NCBI GenBank assembly: GCA_018806915.1
Contig: JAGKQI010000088.1
Location: 1,364,001-1,428,000 of the forward strand
Origin: Phytophthora colocasiae
Lineage: Eukaryota; Oomycota; Peronosporomycetes; Peronosporales; Peronosporaceae
Length of the DNA: 64,000 bases
Direction of reading: 5' to 3'
The position numbers and the translations under genes are program-made. Below, piece after piece: positions 44,096 to 54,873 of the stretch. Each line of letters starts with the position of its first letter. Positions within the stretch are counted from its first letter, which is position 1. The notes beneath the pieces are model-generated. The model saw nothing but the letters and a program-made list of their open reading frames with translations, made no database searches and was not told the origin of the DNA.

Positions 44096-45303
44096 AGAAG
44101 CACAACCGGTAACTCCAGCTCCTGAAAGCTCGAGTTTTGCTGTGTCATCTGGATGGCTCGATCGCTTTAAAAAGCGATACAACCTCGTGTCACGCCGTCA
44201 CACAACCACAAGAAAACTTCCGGATGATGCCGCTGACATCGCATTCCAATTCATCACCAAAGCACAGACCATCATATCATTAGACAGAGCCTACATCTAC
44301 CATCGCGACTAAGGGTTCCCCTGAAGTACTGCTACGAAAAGGCGGCACCAGTCACAAGCGCTTTACAGCTACGTTCACCATCACAGGCGGTCAGATTCTC
44401 AAGCCACATCTACTGTTCCCCAAGCTGAAAAACAAACCCTCGTTCCCCGCAAGTGTGATGGTCGACGTTAATGCCACAGGAATGTGGAGCGATGACATTT
44501 TACTCGGTCACGCAAAAGAGGTTATTTGTGGCAGAAAGGAGACTAACTTCTACAAGCAACCAGTACTATACATCATCGACTCTTACTCCGCCCAATTTGC
44601 CAGCCTCTGAATGCTGCAGTAAACAGAAGCTTCCCCTATTATTGTGAAAAGTATGACAGCTACATTGCTCAAGCTTTAGACGATCAACGATTCCAAACTG
44701 CTGCGGGACATCCAAAGGTTCCCAAATATTTCAAGGTCGCTGAGTAGGTACTTGAGTGGGTACTTGAGTGGGTACTTGAGCGGGCTTCAAGCACAAGTCG
44801 AGAGGAGATTGCGAAGGCATTTGAACTATGCGGGATTGTTTCGAGGTCGTCTTTCGAGTTGAAAAGCTTCACCCTCCGCTGAGAGAACTCATTGCCAAAG
44901 AGATTAGCTTGGATGAGTGGAACCAGCGGTATCATGAACTAGTGGAAGCATGCAACGACCGTGAAGAGCTTTGCATTGCGCCACCAGAATGGTATCTTCC
45001 GGGTGATGAGTGCTCCAGTTTTTTTTGCTGCATGTGCCATATTGTAGGCACTTCTACTTTCGCGAACACGTCTGAGTTGACAGAGTCGCTGTCACTCGAA
45101 GACATCAATGGGCTTTTTGACGAAACTTATATTGCTGGGGTAGACTTGCTGCGGGGGTACTTGAGCTGTACGCTGCATCCCAGATGCACGCTGGAACATT
45201 CACGACAACTCTCAATGGCGACTGTCGCGTGATTTCCGAGTTTACATACAGCGTCAAAGACGCAGTCCAGACCATCTCCGTGGCTCGCTTGGGTTGTTAC
45301 TTT
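44096..45303 (+). pseudogene. Pogo/Tigger-like transposase, CENP-B HTH and DDE_1 remnants
   Basis: SSGWLDRFKKRYNLVSRRHT is a CENP-B-type [16 protein letters not shown] carries the first catalytic Asp of a DDE_1 domain. [34 protein letters not shown] and [13 protein letters not shown] (second Asp) follow, and in another frame [20 protein letters not shown] with Asn at the usual third acidic position. Stops occur near 44312 and 44610 and several frameshifts follow. A triplicated GTACTTGAGTGG microrepeat (44751-44780) adds three copies of a VLEW peptide. C-terminal coding traces reach about 45303. Confidence 0.8.
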
Positions 45304-46278
45304 GCTCTACAGGTAAATGGAATGCATCTTTAATATACATTTGCTTTGGCTGTTTAACATTAGTCTACAAGCACCCGACATACAACAACACAACACCTAC
45401 CGTGTTGGCTTTAGTCTCATTGCAAATTCTCCCTCCAATACAACGCCTAGGGCGTTCTATTCGTTATTAACGCCTAGACGGATTATGCGCGGTAAGACGG
45501 TAGGTGATCTCCAAGCATTTGCAGTATTGATTCAATACACAGCAACATGTATGGCTCGTTGGAACGGGGTTACATTGAAGAGTGACCTTATGAATCACAA
45601 ACTGTAGTATACTGTCCGGTTAATGTGAACACTGTTGCTATGCATAATCTGTGTACTAAAGGATGATACCTGTTCCAGCTCTGTGTAACTTAGGCATGGA
45701 AATAGCTAACACGACCGACTTGTGGTTGATACTCTCGCGCTAGGACGGACTTGTGGATACTCGCGCAATACATGAGGCAGGGGATCACGATGGCCTGGAG
45801 CCGGAGACAGGAAGTCAGCCCTCAAGCTGGAGAGTCTCGCAGCGGTGGAAGCCATGGAGCTACAGAGTCTCGCAGTGGTGGAAGCTTGAAGTCACTCGGC
45901 GGTGGAGTCGGAGCATGTGGCGGCGGGACCACGCAACGTAGCTTGCGGACTATAAGGCAGCGAGATAGCATTGAATTCGTACGTTTAAAAAACTCGTTTC
46001 GGGAAGCGAGTCACCGGTAGCGGACTAATCACGAGTACTGGAAGCCGGAAATCGAGTACACATACCGGTAACCGACAATACCGCCAGCGCCGGCCGAAAC
46101 CCGAGTTCACATCGGTAGAATTCCGAGTACAATGGCAGAATTCCGAGTACAAAAAATTGGCGGGAAAAAAGTACAAGGGAAACCTGGCAGAATGGCGAGT
46201 GCAGGGCGGGTTTGCCGCTAAGAACTAGTCAGCCATAACGAAGCATTCATTAATTTAACTCATTTATTGTCCGTATTA
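45304..46278. other. Region without recognisable genes
   Basis: Short ORFs at 45317-45607 and 45751-46020 have no recognisable features and biased composition. The phrase CAGTATTGATTCAATACA at about 45522 recurs at about 47521, suggesting these positions belong to related repeat ends. From 46010 to 46200 the words GAGTAC, CCGGTA and CCGAGTAC recur, as in decayed repeats. Confidence 0.45.
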
Positions 46279-46737
46279 CTGGGGTTTAAGCCCGCGTGCT
46301 CCGCACACGGAGCGTTAAACCGCCAGCCTAAGCCCGCTCCGGCTTCGCCTTCGCTTGATCCGTCGCCAGCGCTGGGGTTTAAGCCCGTGTGCTTCGCACA
46401 CGGAGCATTAAACCACCAGCCAGCGTTCTCCACCGCGCTTGTCCTCTCTCTGCTGTCCTTTACTGCCCAGCTACGCGCTCCGCGCGATCCAAGCCACCCC
46501 TAGCGGCTCGCTATGCTCGCGAGTACAGACCCTAAGCCCGCTCCGGCTTCGCCTGCGCTTGATCCGTCGACAGCGCTGGGGTTTAAGCCCGTGTGCTTCG
46601 CACACGGAGCATTAAACCGCCAGCATATGCCCGCTCCGGCTTCGCCTTCGCTTGATCGTCGGCAGCGCTGGGGTTTAAGCCCGCGTGCTCCGCACACGGA
46701 GCGTTAAACCGCCAGCCAGCGTTCTCCACCGCGCTTG
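46279..46737. repeat. Cluster of four hairpin-forming 48-bp repeats in a two-fold duplication
   Basis: Copies at 46279-46326, 46372-46419, 46576-46623 and 46668-46715 all read CTGGGGTTTAAGCCCG..GCACACGGAGC.TTAAACC.CCAG. Each folds on itself: GGTTTAA pairs with TTAAACC, and CCGTGTGC pairs with GCACACGG around a TTCG loop (TCCG in two copies). Copies 1+2 and 3+4 share the same spacer (CCCGCTCCGGCTTCGCCT) and the same tail (CCAGCGTTCTCCACCGCGCTTG), so a pair of hairpins has been duplicated. No gene spans it convincingly. Confidence 0.9.
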
Positions 46738-46869
46738 CTAGAAAAACCGCAAAAGTACCGGTACGAACTGACCTCAATTCGTTTTGCAAAACCTCTCAAA
46801 GTCGGTTGGTGTACTCGAAATCTGGCCACTGGTACTCGGAATTAGTCTCTTTCCGCGAGTCACCACGGG

Positions 46870-47491
46870 TCACGCAAGGCCCAGCTGCGCCAGCTTACCA
46901 TGGAGCATTGCCTCTGCATTGGTAACTTCATTGCTAGCCACTGCAAGGCCAAACAAGAACTCTAACCGCTCCCTAACACCAGCGAAGTCACTATTAGGAG
47001 CTGCATGTTCCGCAAATCTCCTCGCAATGTTGTCTGAACGACCGATCTTCAACACGTACGACGCATTGCCGCCGACCACCGGGCCATCGTGCAATCCTCT
47101 GAAGGCTTCCGTAGTGTAATACATACACACCCGATGTTGCCTCGGGTGGATACAGCAGACCTGGATCGTGTTGCCCTTGAAAACCTGCTCGCTGGTTGTG
47201 TACTTTTTCGATCGCGCTCCAGTCAGAACGTATTTTATCCACGCAGACACGCATTTCCTTGTCCTTTAACGCATACTCAAGCCTGAGGTATGTGGTCTCA
47301 GGAATGTGATAGTTGACACCACATTCAGTAGACAATTGGGCACCGAATTCACCGACGAGTAGTCGTTCCCCTTGAAAGTGCTGAGCGCCCACATCCGACA
47401 GGTTTCGCGGTCTATTATGCGGGTGCTTCGCCGCTAGCTTGGATCTAGTATTGCTCAGGTTGAAGTGCTTTGGATGGCCATCCATGCGCAA
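46870..47491 (-). pseudogene. T5orf172/GIY-YIG-like domain protein, frameshifted
   Basis: The N-terminal part (47491 to about 47200) encodes MRMDGHPKHFNLSNTRSKLA and CGVNYHIPETTYLRLEYALK. The frame then shifts, and the C-terminal part encodes ASYVLKIGRSDNIARRFAEH followed by LEFLFGLAVASNEVTNAEAM. The KIGRS..I..R..EH and A...E..LH pattern is that of the T5orf172 domain, a GIY-YIG-related family common in phages and large DNA viruses and also found in some eukaryotic mobile elements. I cannot say whether this came from a virus, a transposon or a host gene. The break between 47130 and 47240 makes it a pseudogene unless the sequence is wrong. Confidence 0.6.
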
Positions 47492-48475
47492 AGGATGATA
47501 TGCTGCTGACCACCATCAACAGTATTGATTCAATACATACACAGCACGCCCGGCACGTCTTACTACTCGTAGCCTACAGCGCGAAGTGACCCACTCGCGC
47601 ACAGGTAGTCAAGTAGAGAGAAGGTAGTCTAGTGAATACATGTTCGTGGACTGCTTGGTTTCATACTACCCACCAGCGTTCCTACATTTCTGCGTCGAAC
47701 ATCCTGCAATACTAACAAGGTACATAAGAGTTGCTTGCATCCCCTCGCCGACGTGTCTGTAGTGATTTCCTAGAACTGTTGCGCTCGTCTGCAACTCCAC
47801 GCAATATGCGAGCTGGAGCTCACTGCAACCTGGATCTAGAGGGAAGTGAGGTTGTTGTTGTTGTTCTCTCCCTGGGTAGTAGAGACCCAACTGCTTCGCC
47901 GCTAGTCTGGACTTGATAATCGATGATCGTGTTTTGGTGGGCCGACAGATTTCTGGTCGCTTGACTTTGCTGTCCCTCCACTCACTCGTCCTTCACTGCC
48001 CACACTGCCAATTTGCCCGATCCCTTACTGAGATGCGGGGTTGTTCGGCTGTAACTGCGGCAAAGTATTTGTCCTGCTGCCCATGGAGTCGAGGGTTCCA
48101 GGGATTACACGCCCATTAGGACCCCTCTAAAAGGCCCGGGCCTCCATTGGAAGAGCAAGAGAGGTTCTCGATTGCGTCGAGATCCATCTGAATTTCCGAC
48201 ACCTTTGGCTTTCTCGTTGCAATCCTTGCCGCGGAAGCTTCCAGACCAGGTAAGTGAGTAGTGTTTTGGGCCTGAGCTTCGCGTTGGATCCCTTCCCTCA
48301 CCTCGCTGCGTAAACATGCATCGATCATCTACATGTATCATCAAAGGTATGCATACCTTGTCTTCCTACGGATCTCCACTTACTTGCCACACCTATTATG
48401 CCTTCTCAGTTAATCTAGTAGGAATCTCACCCACCACTGGGCTCCAGCCTCGTCAAGGATGCGGCAAAAGAAAAT
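47492..48475. other. Region without recognisable genes
   Basis: About 1 kb with only short ORFs. A minus-strand stretch at 48116-48328 (EVREGIQREAQAQNTTHLPG, KPKVSEIQMDLDAIENLS) has plausible protein-like composition but no identifiable domain. No repeat or RNA gene was recognised. Confidence 0.4.
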
Positions 48476-49066
48476 ATGAGGTCGAGACTGTTGGAGAACC
48501 CAGTTGGTGCCGAGAAATACTGGAACGACCGTTCCGACAGAACCAATTCTTCTACATGGGCTACCTGCCGAGACTTATGCACCATGACGGCGTCGGCGCT
48601 GCTTGCCCCAAATTACTGGAATCAAAAGCTGCTGGATGCGGTGGACAACCTGCGGCTGGAGCTCACCATAGCGGCTATGGACGAACTTGCTGCGAAAGAT
48701 GACCTTCGACGACTACGTATTCGAGCACAGCGCACGACACTACTTCTGAGCCACCGCAGAGAGATCAGTCGCGCGCGTGCTCGGTTAGTCGTCGAGGTGA
48801 AGACTCTGGAAAGGATCTACCAGGTTCTTCTTCTTCTCCTCCTTCATGGTGTTCATTGGGGTACATTGATGTCGCTGCGATGGCGTCTGTCTCGAGTGCT
48901 GCAAATTCGATGTCGTCCATCTCCTCCAAGGCCACGAGCGTTTGTTGATTCAGTGTGCGAGTTCATGACGAGTCTGCAGAACGAAGCGAAGTGGCTACAG
49001 GTGTTATTGATGGCAAAGTGGAGATCATCCCGATGCTGTTCTGGGGAAAGTTTGTGCCCGCGTTGA
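48476..49066 (+). CDS. Unrecognised 196-codon ORF, possibly the first exon of a decayed gene
   Basis: Residues 1-120 look protein-like (SALLAPNYWNQKLLDAVDNL, then AAMDELAAKDDLRRLRIRAQ), with a helical, charged stretch that could be a coiled coil. After about residue 118 the translation degenerates into a Leu run and Arg/Ser-rich sequence, while another frame downstream reads SERSEVATGVIDGKVEIIPM and FWGKFVPALNALTGTAADHY. This suggests an intron or a frameshift near 48825. No family is recognised. Confidence 0.35.
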   Translation: MRSRLLENPVGAEKYWNDRSDRTNSSTWATCRDLCTMTASALLAPNYWNQKLLDAVDNLRLELTIAAMDELAAKDDLRRLRIRAQRTTLLLSHRREISRARARLVVEVKTLERIYQVLLLLLLHGVHWGTLMSLRWRLSRVLQIRCRPSPPRPRAFVDSVCEFMTSLQNEAKWLQVLLMAKWRSSRCCSGESLCPR

Positions 49067-49554
49067 ATGCTCTCACCGGCACAGCAGCCGACCACTATCC
49101 ACACGTAGGCGTGGGCGGCCATGCGAGTTGAAGGTGTCGGTCCTGCTGAAGAGGTCTCGGCAATCTCGATGAACCAGCAACTTTTTGCGAACACAACAGC
49201 TCCTACAAGAGTGAAGCTTCTTCGAGTGCCTGGTATCGCCTGGCGGTGGCCGATTTCAAGGATCCCGAGCGCGTAGCATGACATACTCGAAATATGCGAA
49301 GCCAGAAACAGCGCACCGTGGCACAAATGGCTCAGTTCGGTGGCGTAGCTTCAGGACACGTATACCACATAGATCCTTGACATCGAAATGGCAGCTCGAA
49401 TTAATGTAGATCCTTCGTGTAGATGCAATGGCTGGGCTAAGTGATAACGGCGACTCGTGTTGCGTTTGTAGCGGAGCGCTCATGTAGCGATTGCACCATG
49501 ATACAAAGCACAAGGAAACGGCAGTGAGCATACTCATGACATGATGGACCCGAA

Positions 49555-49905
49555 GTGAGCGCTCCCCACGTTCATGCTACTGCGGGTGAAGCATGCGTTG
49601 CGGAACTACTGGGGTTGTGCCTACGATGGCACGCAGCGGATGTCGAGATGAATGAAGAGCAACTAGATGACTGTGACGAGCTGCCGGGTCCCTGGCAGCT
49701 AGAGGGTGCTAACGCCTTTGCAGAGCATTTTGAGCTCGTACGCATGGATGAAACGGGTAACACGATCGCGGGCGCGCTCCAGGACTTCATGCGCGCGCAT
49801 AAGATCGGGCGCAATGCGGCTATAGCAGAGGTTGCCAACGCGAGAGCAGAGTATCCAAACGCGATGCAGAAGACTTCGTCAGGACAGCCGCGACGAGATC
49901 AGTGT
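49555..49905 (+). CDS. Unrecognised ORF interrupted by Copia-2
   Basis: The reading from 49555 (MSAPHVHATAGEACVAELLG, then FELVRMDETGNTIAGALQDF) is acidic and helical and looks protein-like. It runs straight into the Copia-2 LTR at 49903, and only the last two codons come from the LTR. Upstream in a nearby frame is CCVCSGALM..RLHHDTKHK, resembling a C2H2 zinc finger (49455-49520). The original gene may have extended past the insertion at 55114, but only a short open stretch remains there. Confidence 0.35.
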
Positions 49906-50107
49906 TGAAAGGTGAACTTCTTCTTTGACTAAGGAAGGACGGCTTTGCAAGAAGACTGTAGATTGAGAACTCTCCGTTGGTTTCAACGCCCAGCTTCGCT
50001 GGAGTCCAGTTGCTATTCCCGAATGCAACGACCACTGGTCCAAATGCAAGATAGCTCCACAGCCATCACAACGTACCGTAATCTGATCTTGGATACGTTT
50101 TCCAACA
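49903..50107 (-). repeat. Copia-2 3' LTR
   Basis: A 205-bp direct repeat of 54874-55108. It is essentially identical except that 30 bp (present as GATGTATTTTAGCTACC.. in the other LTR) are missing after GAGAACT. Confidence 0.96.
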
Positions 50108-50118
50108 CGCCTCCCTCG
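50108..50118 (-). other. Copia-2 polypurine tract
   Basis: The minus strand reads CGAGGGAGGCG directly before the 3' LTR. The same tract occurs in Copia-1 at 28838-28848, showing that the two families share this plus-strand priming site. Confidence 0.8.
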
Positions 50119-50143
50119 AGCTCCATGAGTCGAACCCTTCCTT

Positions 50144-51427
50144 TTAAGAGATTTCAATGATCCCCATAGCTGCACGTAAGCGAGTGAGACGAGCCTTATC
50201 CAGTGACTTGGTAAAGGCATCCGCTGGATTCATCTCACCCGAAACCTTCACCAACTCAATAGCCCCACGCTGAACTTGCTCTCGCACATAGTGCCAGCGG
50301 AGCTCAATGTGACGCGTCCTCCTGCTGTACGTTGGACTAGTCGCCATGACATGTGCAGCAGCACTATAAATCCCGATGACGGGGTGAATCGTGTATTTCG
50401 GTAGTATCTCCGCCAAAATGTTGCATTCGGCCGTTGCCTCCATGGTCGCTTCACATGCTGCCACGTTCTCAGCCTCTGCTGTCGACAGAGCAATAATGGG
50501 CTGTCGTCTTGACATCCAAGCGACGGCACCACCACCGAGCATAAACGCAAATCCACTGGTGCTCTTCCGCGACTCCGAATCCCCAGCCCAATCACTGTCG
50601 CAAAATCCGTGTAGGATTAGTTTCGAGTTCTTCTCTGCATTGTTCCTCTGGTAGCGAATCCCATATTCAGTAGTTCCGACCAAATACCGTAGTACACGCT
50701 TCAAAGCCCCGACATTTTTCGCAGTAGTTTTGGATACAAATCGGCTCAGTTGTCCCAAAGCATACGCTAGGTCCGGTCGAGTGCATGTAGCCAAGTACAT
50801 GAGCATGCCTAAAGCACCTCGATAGTCGAAACTCGAGTCGATTGACTCACCCTCACCAGCCGGAACAAGTCGTGTCTTAGTTTCCATCGGGTTCCCACAC
50901 TTGTTAGCCTTATCGTATCCGAATTTAACTAGGATTTCCTTCGCGTACTTACGCTGGGTAATGAAGATATCATTCGCTGTCTGGTTCACTTCAACACCGA
51001 GGTACTCCGTCAGCTCACCTTGATCCTTCAATCCATACGCCACGTTCAAATCTTCGAACAGCTTTGACTTGAGGTTAGTATCGTTGGTTGCACAAAGTAC
51101 ATCATCAACGTACACGAGTACTAGAGCAATAGTTTCACCTTCGTACTTGAAATACAGACATGGTTCCGTGGCACACCGTTGAAAACCGCGATTTATCAGC
51201 CAGGAATTTAACTCTTCATTCCACTCCCGTCCCGATTGTCGAAGCCCATACAGTGCCTTGCGAACCACGTACATGTGTCCATCAACTGCACACGGGAAAC
51301 CTTCGATAGACCTCACATACTGCGGAATTGTGAGAAAAGCGTTCAAGTATACTGTGTTAATATCACCTCCGTACACCTTCAAATTGAGTTCGGCTGCCAA
51401 TGCAACTACCAACCGGAATGACGACAT
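50144..51427 (-). pseudogene. Copia-2 reverse transcriptase and RNase H
   Basis: An open reading of 427 codons with all the usual copia signposts: GGDINTVYLNAFL, VVRKALYGLRQSGREW, the intact RT active site YVDDVL, GLKDQGELTEYLGVEV, FCDSDWAGDSESRKSTSG, LSTAEAENVAACEATME and HIELRWHYVREQ. In RNase H the motif normally written G-I-D-S/N-Q-A-A is GIYSAAAH: the catalytic Asp is Tyr (codon 50366-50368). A 1-bp loss near 51480 disconnects RT from the upstream polyprotein. The RT fold is intact but the element could not finish reverse transcription by itself. Confidence 0.92.
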
Positions 51428-51458
51428 GCGTGCGACCGGAGCAAATGTCTTGACAAAA

Positions 51459-53447
51459 TCAATACCAGGGCGTTGCCAAAATTCCTAGAGCAACAATTCT
51501 CGCCTTTAGCCGGATAATGTACCCGTAATGATCCGTTTTATAGGCGTAGACCCACATCGTTTTGATTGCCCGCCCATTGGTCGGCATCTCGCTCTGATCA
51601 ATCTCCTCGAGAACTCCTTTTGACTTTAATGCTGCCATTTCTTCGAGCTCGGCCATCCTCCAGAGATCGGCATGCTTGGACCGCATTGCCTCTCTCCGGT
51701 TCTTGGGTACTTTGATCTGTGACGAGTGAAGTGGTTTACCATCTTTGCCAAGGATACGCACGGCCATGTTTGACAGTACAAAGTCTTGGTACCGTGCTGG
51801 AGTGCGTCGCTCTGCCGCTTCCCGGAGGCCTGTCCTTCTGGCTTTTGTGGTTTGACCAAGCTGATTCTTTTGTATTTCTGAGGACGTCTCGTCACGATCA
51901 GTTCGCTTCCTCAGTCCAGTAGGAAGTATGATCACTTCGTGCTCTTTTTCCCCCGTCCACTGCTTCTTGAACGTTAGATTCTCCAGTGACTTGGGCCGAT
52001 TCATTTGCTGATTCTTCATCTCCAACGTCGAATTTGATTTCGGTTCCATGCTCTGCATCAACGGATATAATGTCGTCATCAACTACATCCTTTGTAGCTT
52101 TGCCTGTCTGTTCCTATGCAAAAGTACTTTCATCTTCATCACCATTGTTGGCGTCGGATTCATTTTCATCGCCTCCCTCGAGGTAAATCGACTGTGTAGT
52201 CGATTTGATCTCGCTAAATTCATACACAACCGACGCGTTTACTTCGCTGTACGCGTCCTCGTCGGCATCAAATGACCGCATAGGATATTCAGACTCCTCC
52301 AACGATGCTGTCATCAACACAGTAGCTTCCCTGACTGAGTGTTTCATCATCATCTAGAGGGATAGTGCCAAACGTTAGCCATTCGGAGACGTTGCTGTCA
52401 GCGGGATCGACTTGGAGACGATCGCGGTAGGTAATTCCTTCCTCAACCCAAACTTCAGCCACAAATTTAACTGTCCGCTCACTCGGAGTGTACACCTGGC
52501 ACCCTACAGTGTCTTCAGCGTAACCAACGACGAAAGCCACGTAGGCATTTGCGTCCTGCTTGTGCTTATCCGGTGTTACGGGCATATGGACGTAGGCGAG
52601 TGATCCAAACTTGCGAATATGATGAATGTCTGGCTTCACTCCGAACATTCTCTCATAGTGCACACCGTCAATCGGTTTCGAATACACTCTGTTCTTTATG
52701 TAAGCAGCGTTCTTGAGTGCGTACGGCCAGAATGAACGCGGAAAGCCAGACGCATGCATCTGAGACCGAACCATTTCCATGAGTGATTGATGTGCACGTT
52801 CACACGGGTTCAGGTGAGAGCTTTTCGGACCGACTTTGAAATGTTCAATGCCTCTTGCTGCGTACCAACCCGTCGATGGCGCCATTTACGAACTCGCCTC
52901 CTTTATCAGTCAGGACTTGTTTTACTGGGAACTGTGCACTCTCCACAAACTCGTACTTCCGTTGAACAATCTTCTTGATGCCTCGACCAGCTTGGCGCTC
53001 TGCCCATACAACGTACTGTTGCATTAAGGAGTTAACCACAGCAGATCCCTTGCTCGTTAGCAAATGAACTGTCAGAAACCTGCTCCAACCGTCCATTATC
53101 ACCAACACCGCTTTGTAGTGCGTCCCATTTCCTTGACCAGGGAACAGTAGGTCTGCGTAGACCACTTCGTTAGGTGCAGTTATCCCACGATTTAGCTTCT
53201 TACGCCGGCGTTTCTGTTTCTGTTTTCCGACGTGGCAAGCATCACACGCCTTCACCTGGCGCTGCGAAAGCATCATTCCCTTGACAAGTCCACGGTCCAC
53301 CATAACCTTCAAGTACTGGGCGCAAGTGTGCCCCAATCGCTCATGCCACACCTGCAGACTTCCAACACCGTCTGCTACTGTAAAATTCACTACGCGGTCC
53401 TCACGTTCCTCTTTAACGTTGTCACTAGAACTGGAGTTTGCCCTCAC
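51459..53447 (-). pseudogene. Copia-2 integrase and linker
   Basis: The frame from 53447 has the H2C2 zinc-binding motif (VWHERLGHTCAQYL, ACDACHVGK) and the catalytic core starting at YADLL, with the second Asp in VLTDKGGEFVN. A frameshift near 52870 is followed by HLNPCERAHQSLMEM (catalytic Glu) and FGVKPDIHHIRKFGSLAY. A stop near 52114 and a frame change near 52080 lie in the acidic linker before RT (MRSKHADLWRMAELEEMAAL). Confidence 0.9.
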
Positions 53448-53698
53448 GTTGAAGATCCAGATTGCTGTGCGGGATGTGCTTTAATGATTCTTTCTCCTTC
53501 CTTGTACACGCTGTAACTTTAGTTTTGGCATCATAATTTTACATCGAACCTTTGTTCCAGAGCGAGACCCATGGAGAACAGACCATGTGTGGCCCCTGGG
53601 ACGTACAGAACGCCATCAATGCAAAGATCCACTTCATCCTCGCCCACTACCGACGTAATTTTCACAGTACCAACTCCTGCAGCCTGTGTGATCATTGA

Positions 53699-54858
53699 TT
53701 AAGCGACACCTTTGACGTCAGCAGTCAGGCTTTCTGGTACTATATCTTCCAAATGAAGAAAACTGTCACGATCGCCAACTATATGCACGTTAGAACCAGT
53801 GTCGAAACACCACCAAGAATGACTTCCAGGATCTTTCTTCTCCACATCCGCATCGACAATACCCTGGGGGGGAGGGAATTCGATTGCTGCCTGTGCTTCT
53901 TCCCATACTGTAGCCACCGTTCCAGGTTCGTTTTGGTACGTTCGAAACTTTTGTGATGTGCTTCCGTTTGCATAGTTTAATCTCTTCTGACGTTGATCTT
54001 CATGTCTAGACGCACCACTAATATTCTGCTGGGCAGTTCGTTCCGGACAATTTGCCTTGTAGTGGCCAGTGTCGCCACAGACAAAACACCTTCTCTGGGA
54101 AGACCGCCCACCGGAGGAGTTATCCTGTTGACCACTACTACCTCCGTTCCGTACACGGGCTTGCCCAGTCTGTGGTGGCCCAGCGCCTTGACCAGCACCT
54201 TGGCTATCACCACCCCCTTGATTTGAACCACCTTGACGTCGCGAATTGTTGTTAATGCGTCGTCGAGACTGACGATCCGCAGCCTCTTCGATGAGCACCC
54301 GATTCTCCAGGGGTCAAAGTACCGCCATTTCCTCCATATTTGACGGCTTCACGAAGCTGTTCAAACTCATATTGATCTGGTAGACTGTCCCTCATAGCCA
54401 TAACTTGCTAAGTCGGTTTTCAGCCGAAACAGGTATCCCACATGCGCTTGTACATCGTCACTACCAGGACATTTGAGGCTTTTTAATTCTTCTGATGGTC
54501 TCAAGATAGTACTTTCTCGAATTGTCGCATTTTGACGCTTCTCGTAGATCTCACACAGCGCTGCCCACATCTCTGCACCGGACTCATATTGGTCGACTTG
54601 TTGAAGCCTGTGTGACGGTATCGTCGTCCTGATCATCCGCATAATCTTGAACTGCTTCTTATCGAAGGTTGCCTCTGACTCCTCACTCGTGAGCCCCTCA
54701 CGTTTTATCTTGCCCTCGGCGATGTCGAGTAGATCGTGTTCCCGAAAGATCGTCCGCATCGTCCACTTATATCGCCGCCAGTCTTTGCCGTCCCATCCAT
54801 ACGGCAGTCCCTCTACCGTAGATTCGGTATTCATCTTGTACACCTTACGCGAGTTCAC
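53699..54858 (-). pseudogene. Copia-2 gag, zinc knuckle and protease
   Basis: Gag starts at about 54834 (MNTESTVEGLPYGWDGKDWR) and ends at a stop at 54367. After a frame change, 54298 to 53699 encodes a Gly/Gln-rich basic stretch, one CCHC knuckle (CFVCGDTGHYKANCP) and a retropepsin-type active site (WWCFDTGSNVHIVG). The stop near 53700 separates protease from integrase. Gag binds and packages RNA; the protease processes the polyprotein. Confidence 0.88.
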
Positions 54859-54859
54859 T

Positions 54860-54873
54860 TGGGCTCATAACCC
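54860..54873 (-). other. Copia-2 primer-binding site, complementary to initiator tRNA-Met anticodon arm
   Basis: The plus strand TGGGCTCATAACCC equals the anticodon stem-loop of eukaryotic initiator tRNA-Met, with CAT as anticodon. It directly abuts the 5' LTR. Drosophila copia uses the same internal tRNA region through a cleaved half-tRNA primer, so this element probably does the same. Confidence 0.85.

Larger units (their letters stand above)
41340..45303 (+). mobile_element. Pogo/Tigger-like transposon relic split by Harbinger-B
   Basis: Transposase-like sequence runs up to the TAA at 41535-41537 (RVKDKYIQLKARNIYK) and resumes directly after Harbinger-B at 44096 (EAQPVTPAPESS, then GWLDRFKKRYNLVSRR). 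Excluding Harbinger-B and one TAA rejoins the two halves in frame, so Harbinger-B inserted into an open reading frame. Possible short inverted ends share TGTAACCCCGTT (about 41350 and, inverted, about 45565), but I am not sure of the boundaries. Confidence 0.65.

Noticed and set aside
45317..46503. Short ORFs at 45317-45607, 45751-46020 and 46267-46503 as genes
   Set aside because: No recognisable domain, low-complexity or hairpin-repeat origin, and no continuation through plausible splice sites.
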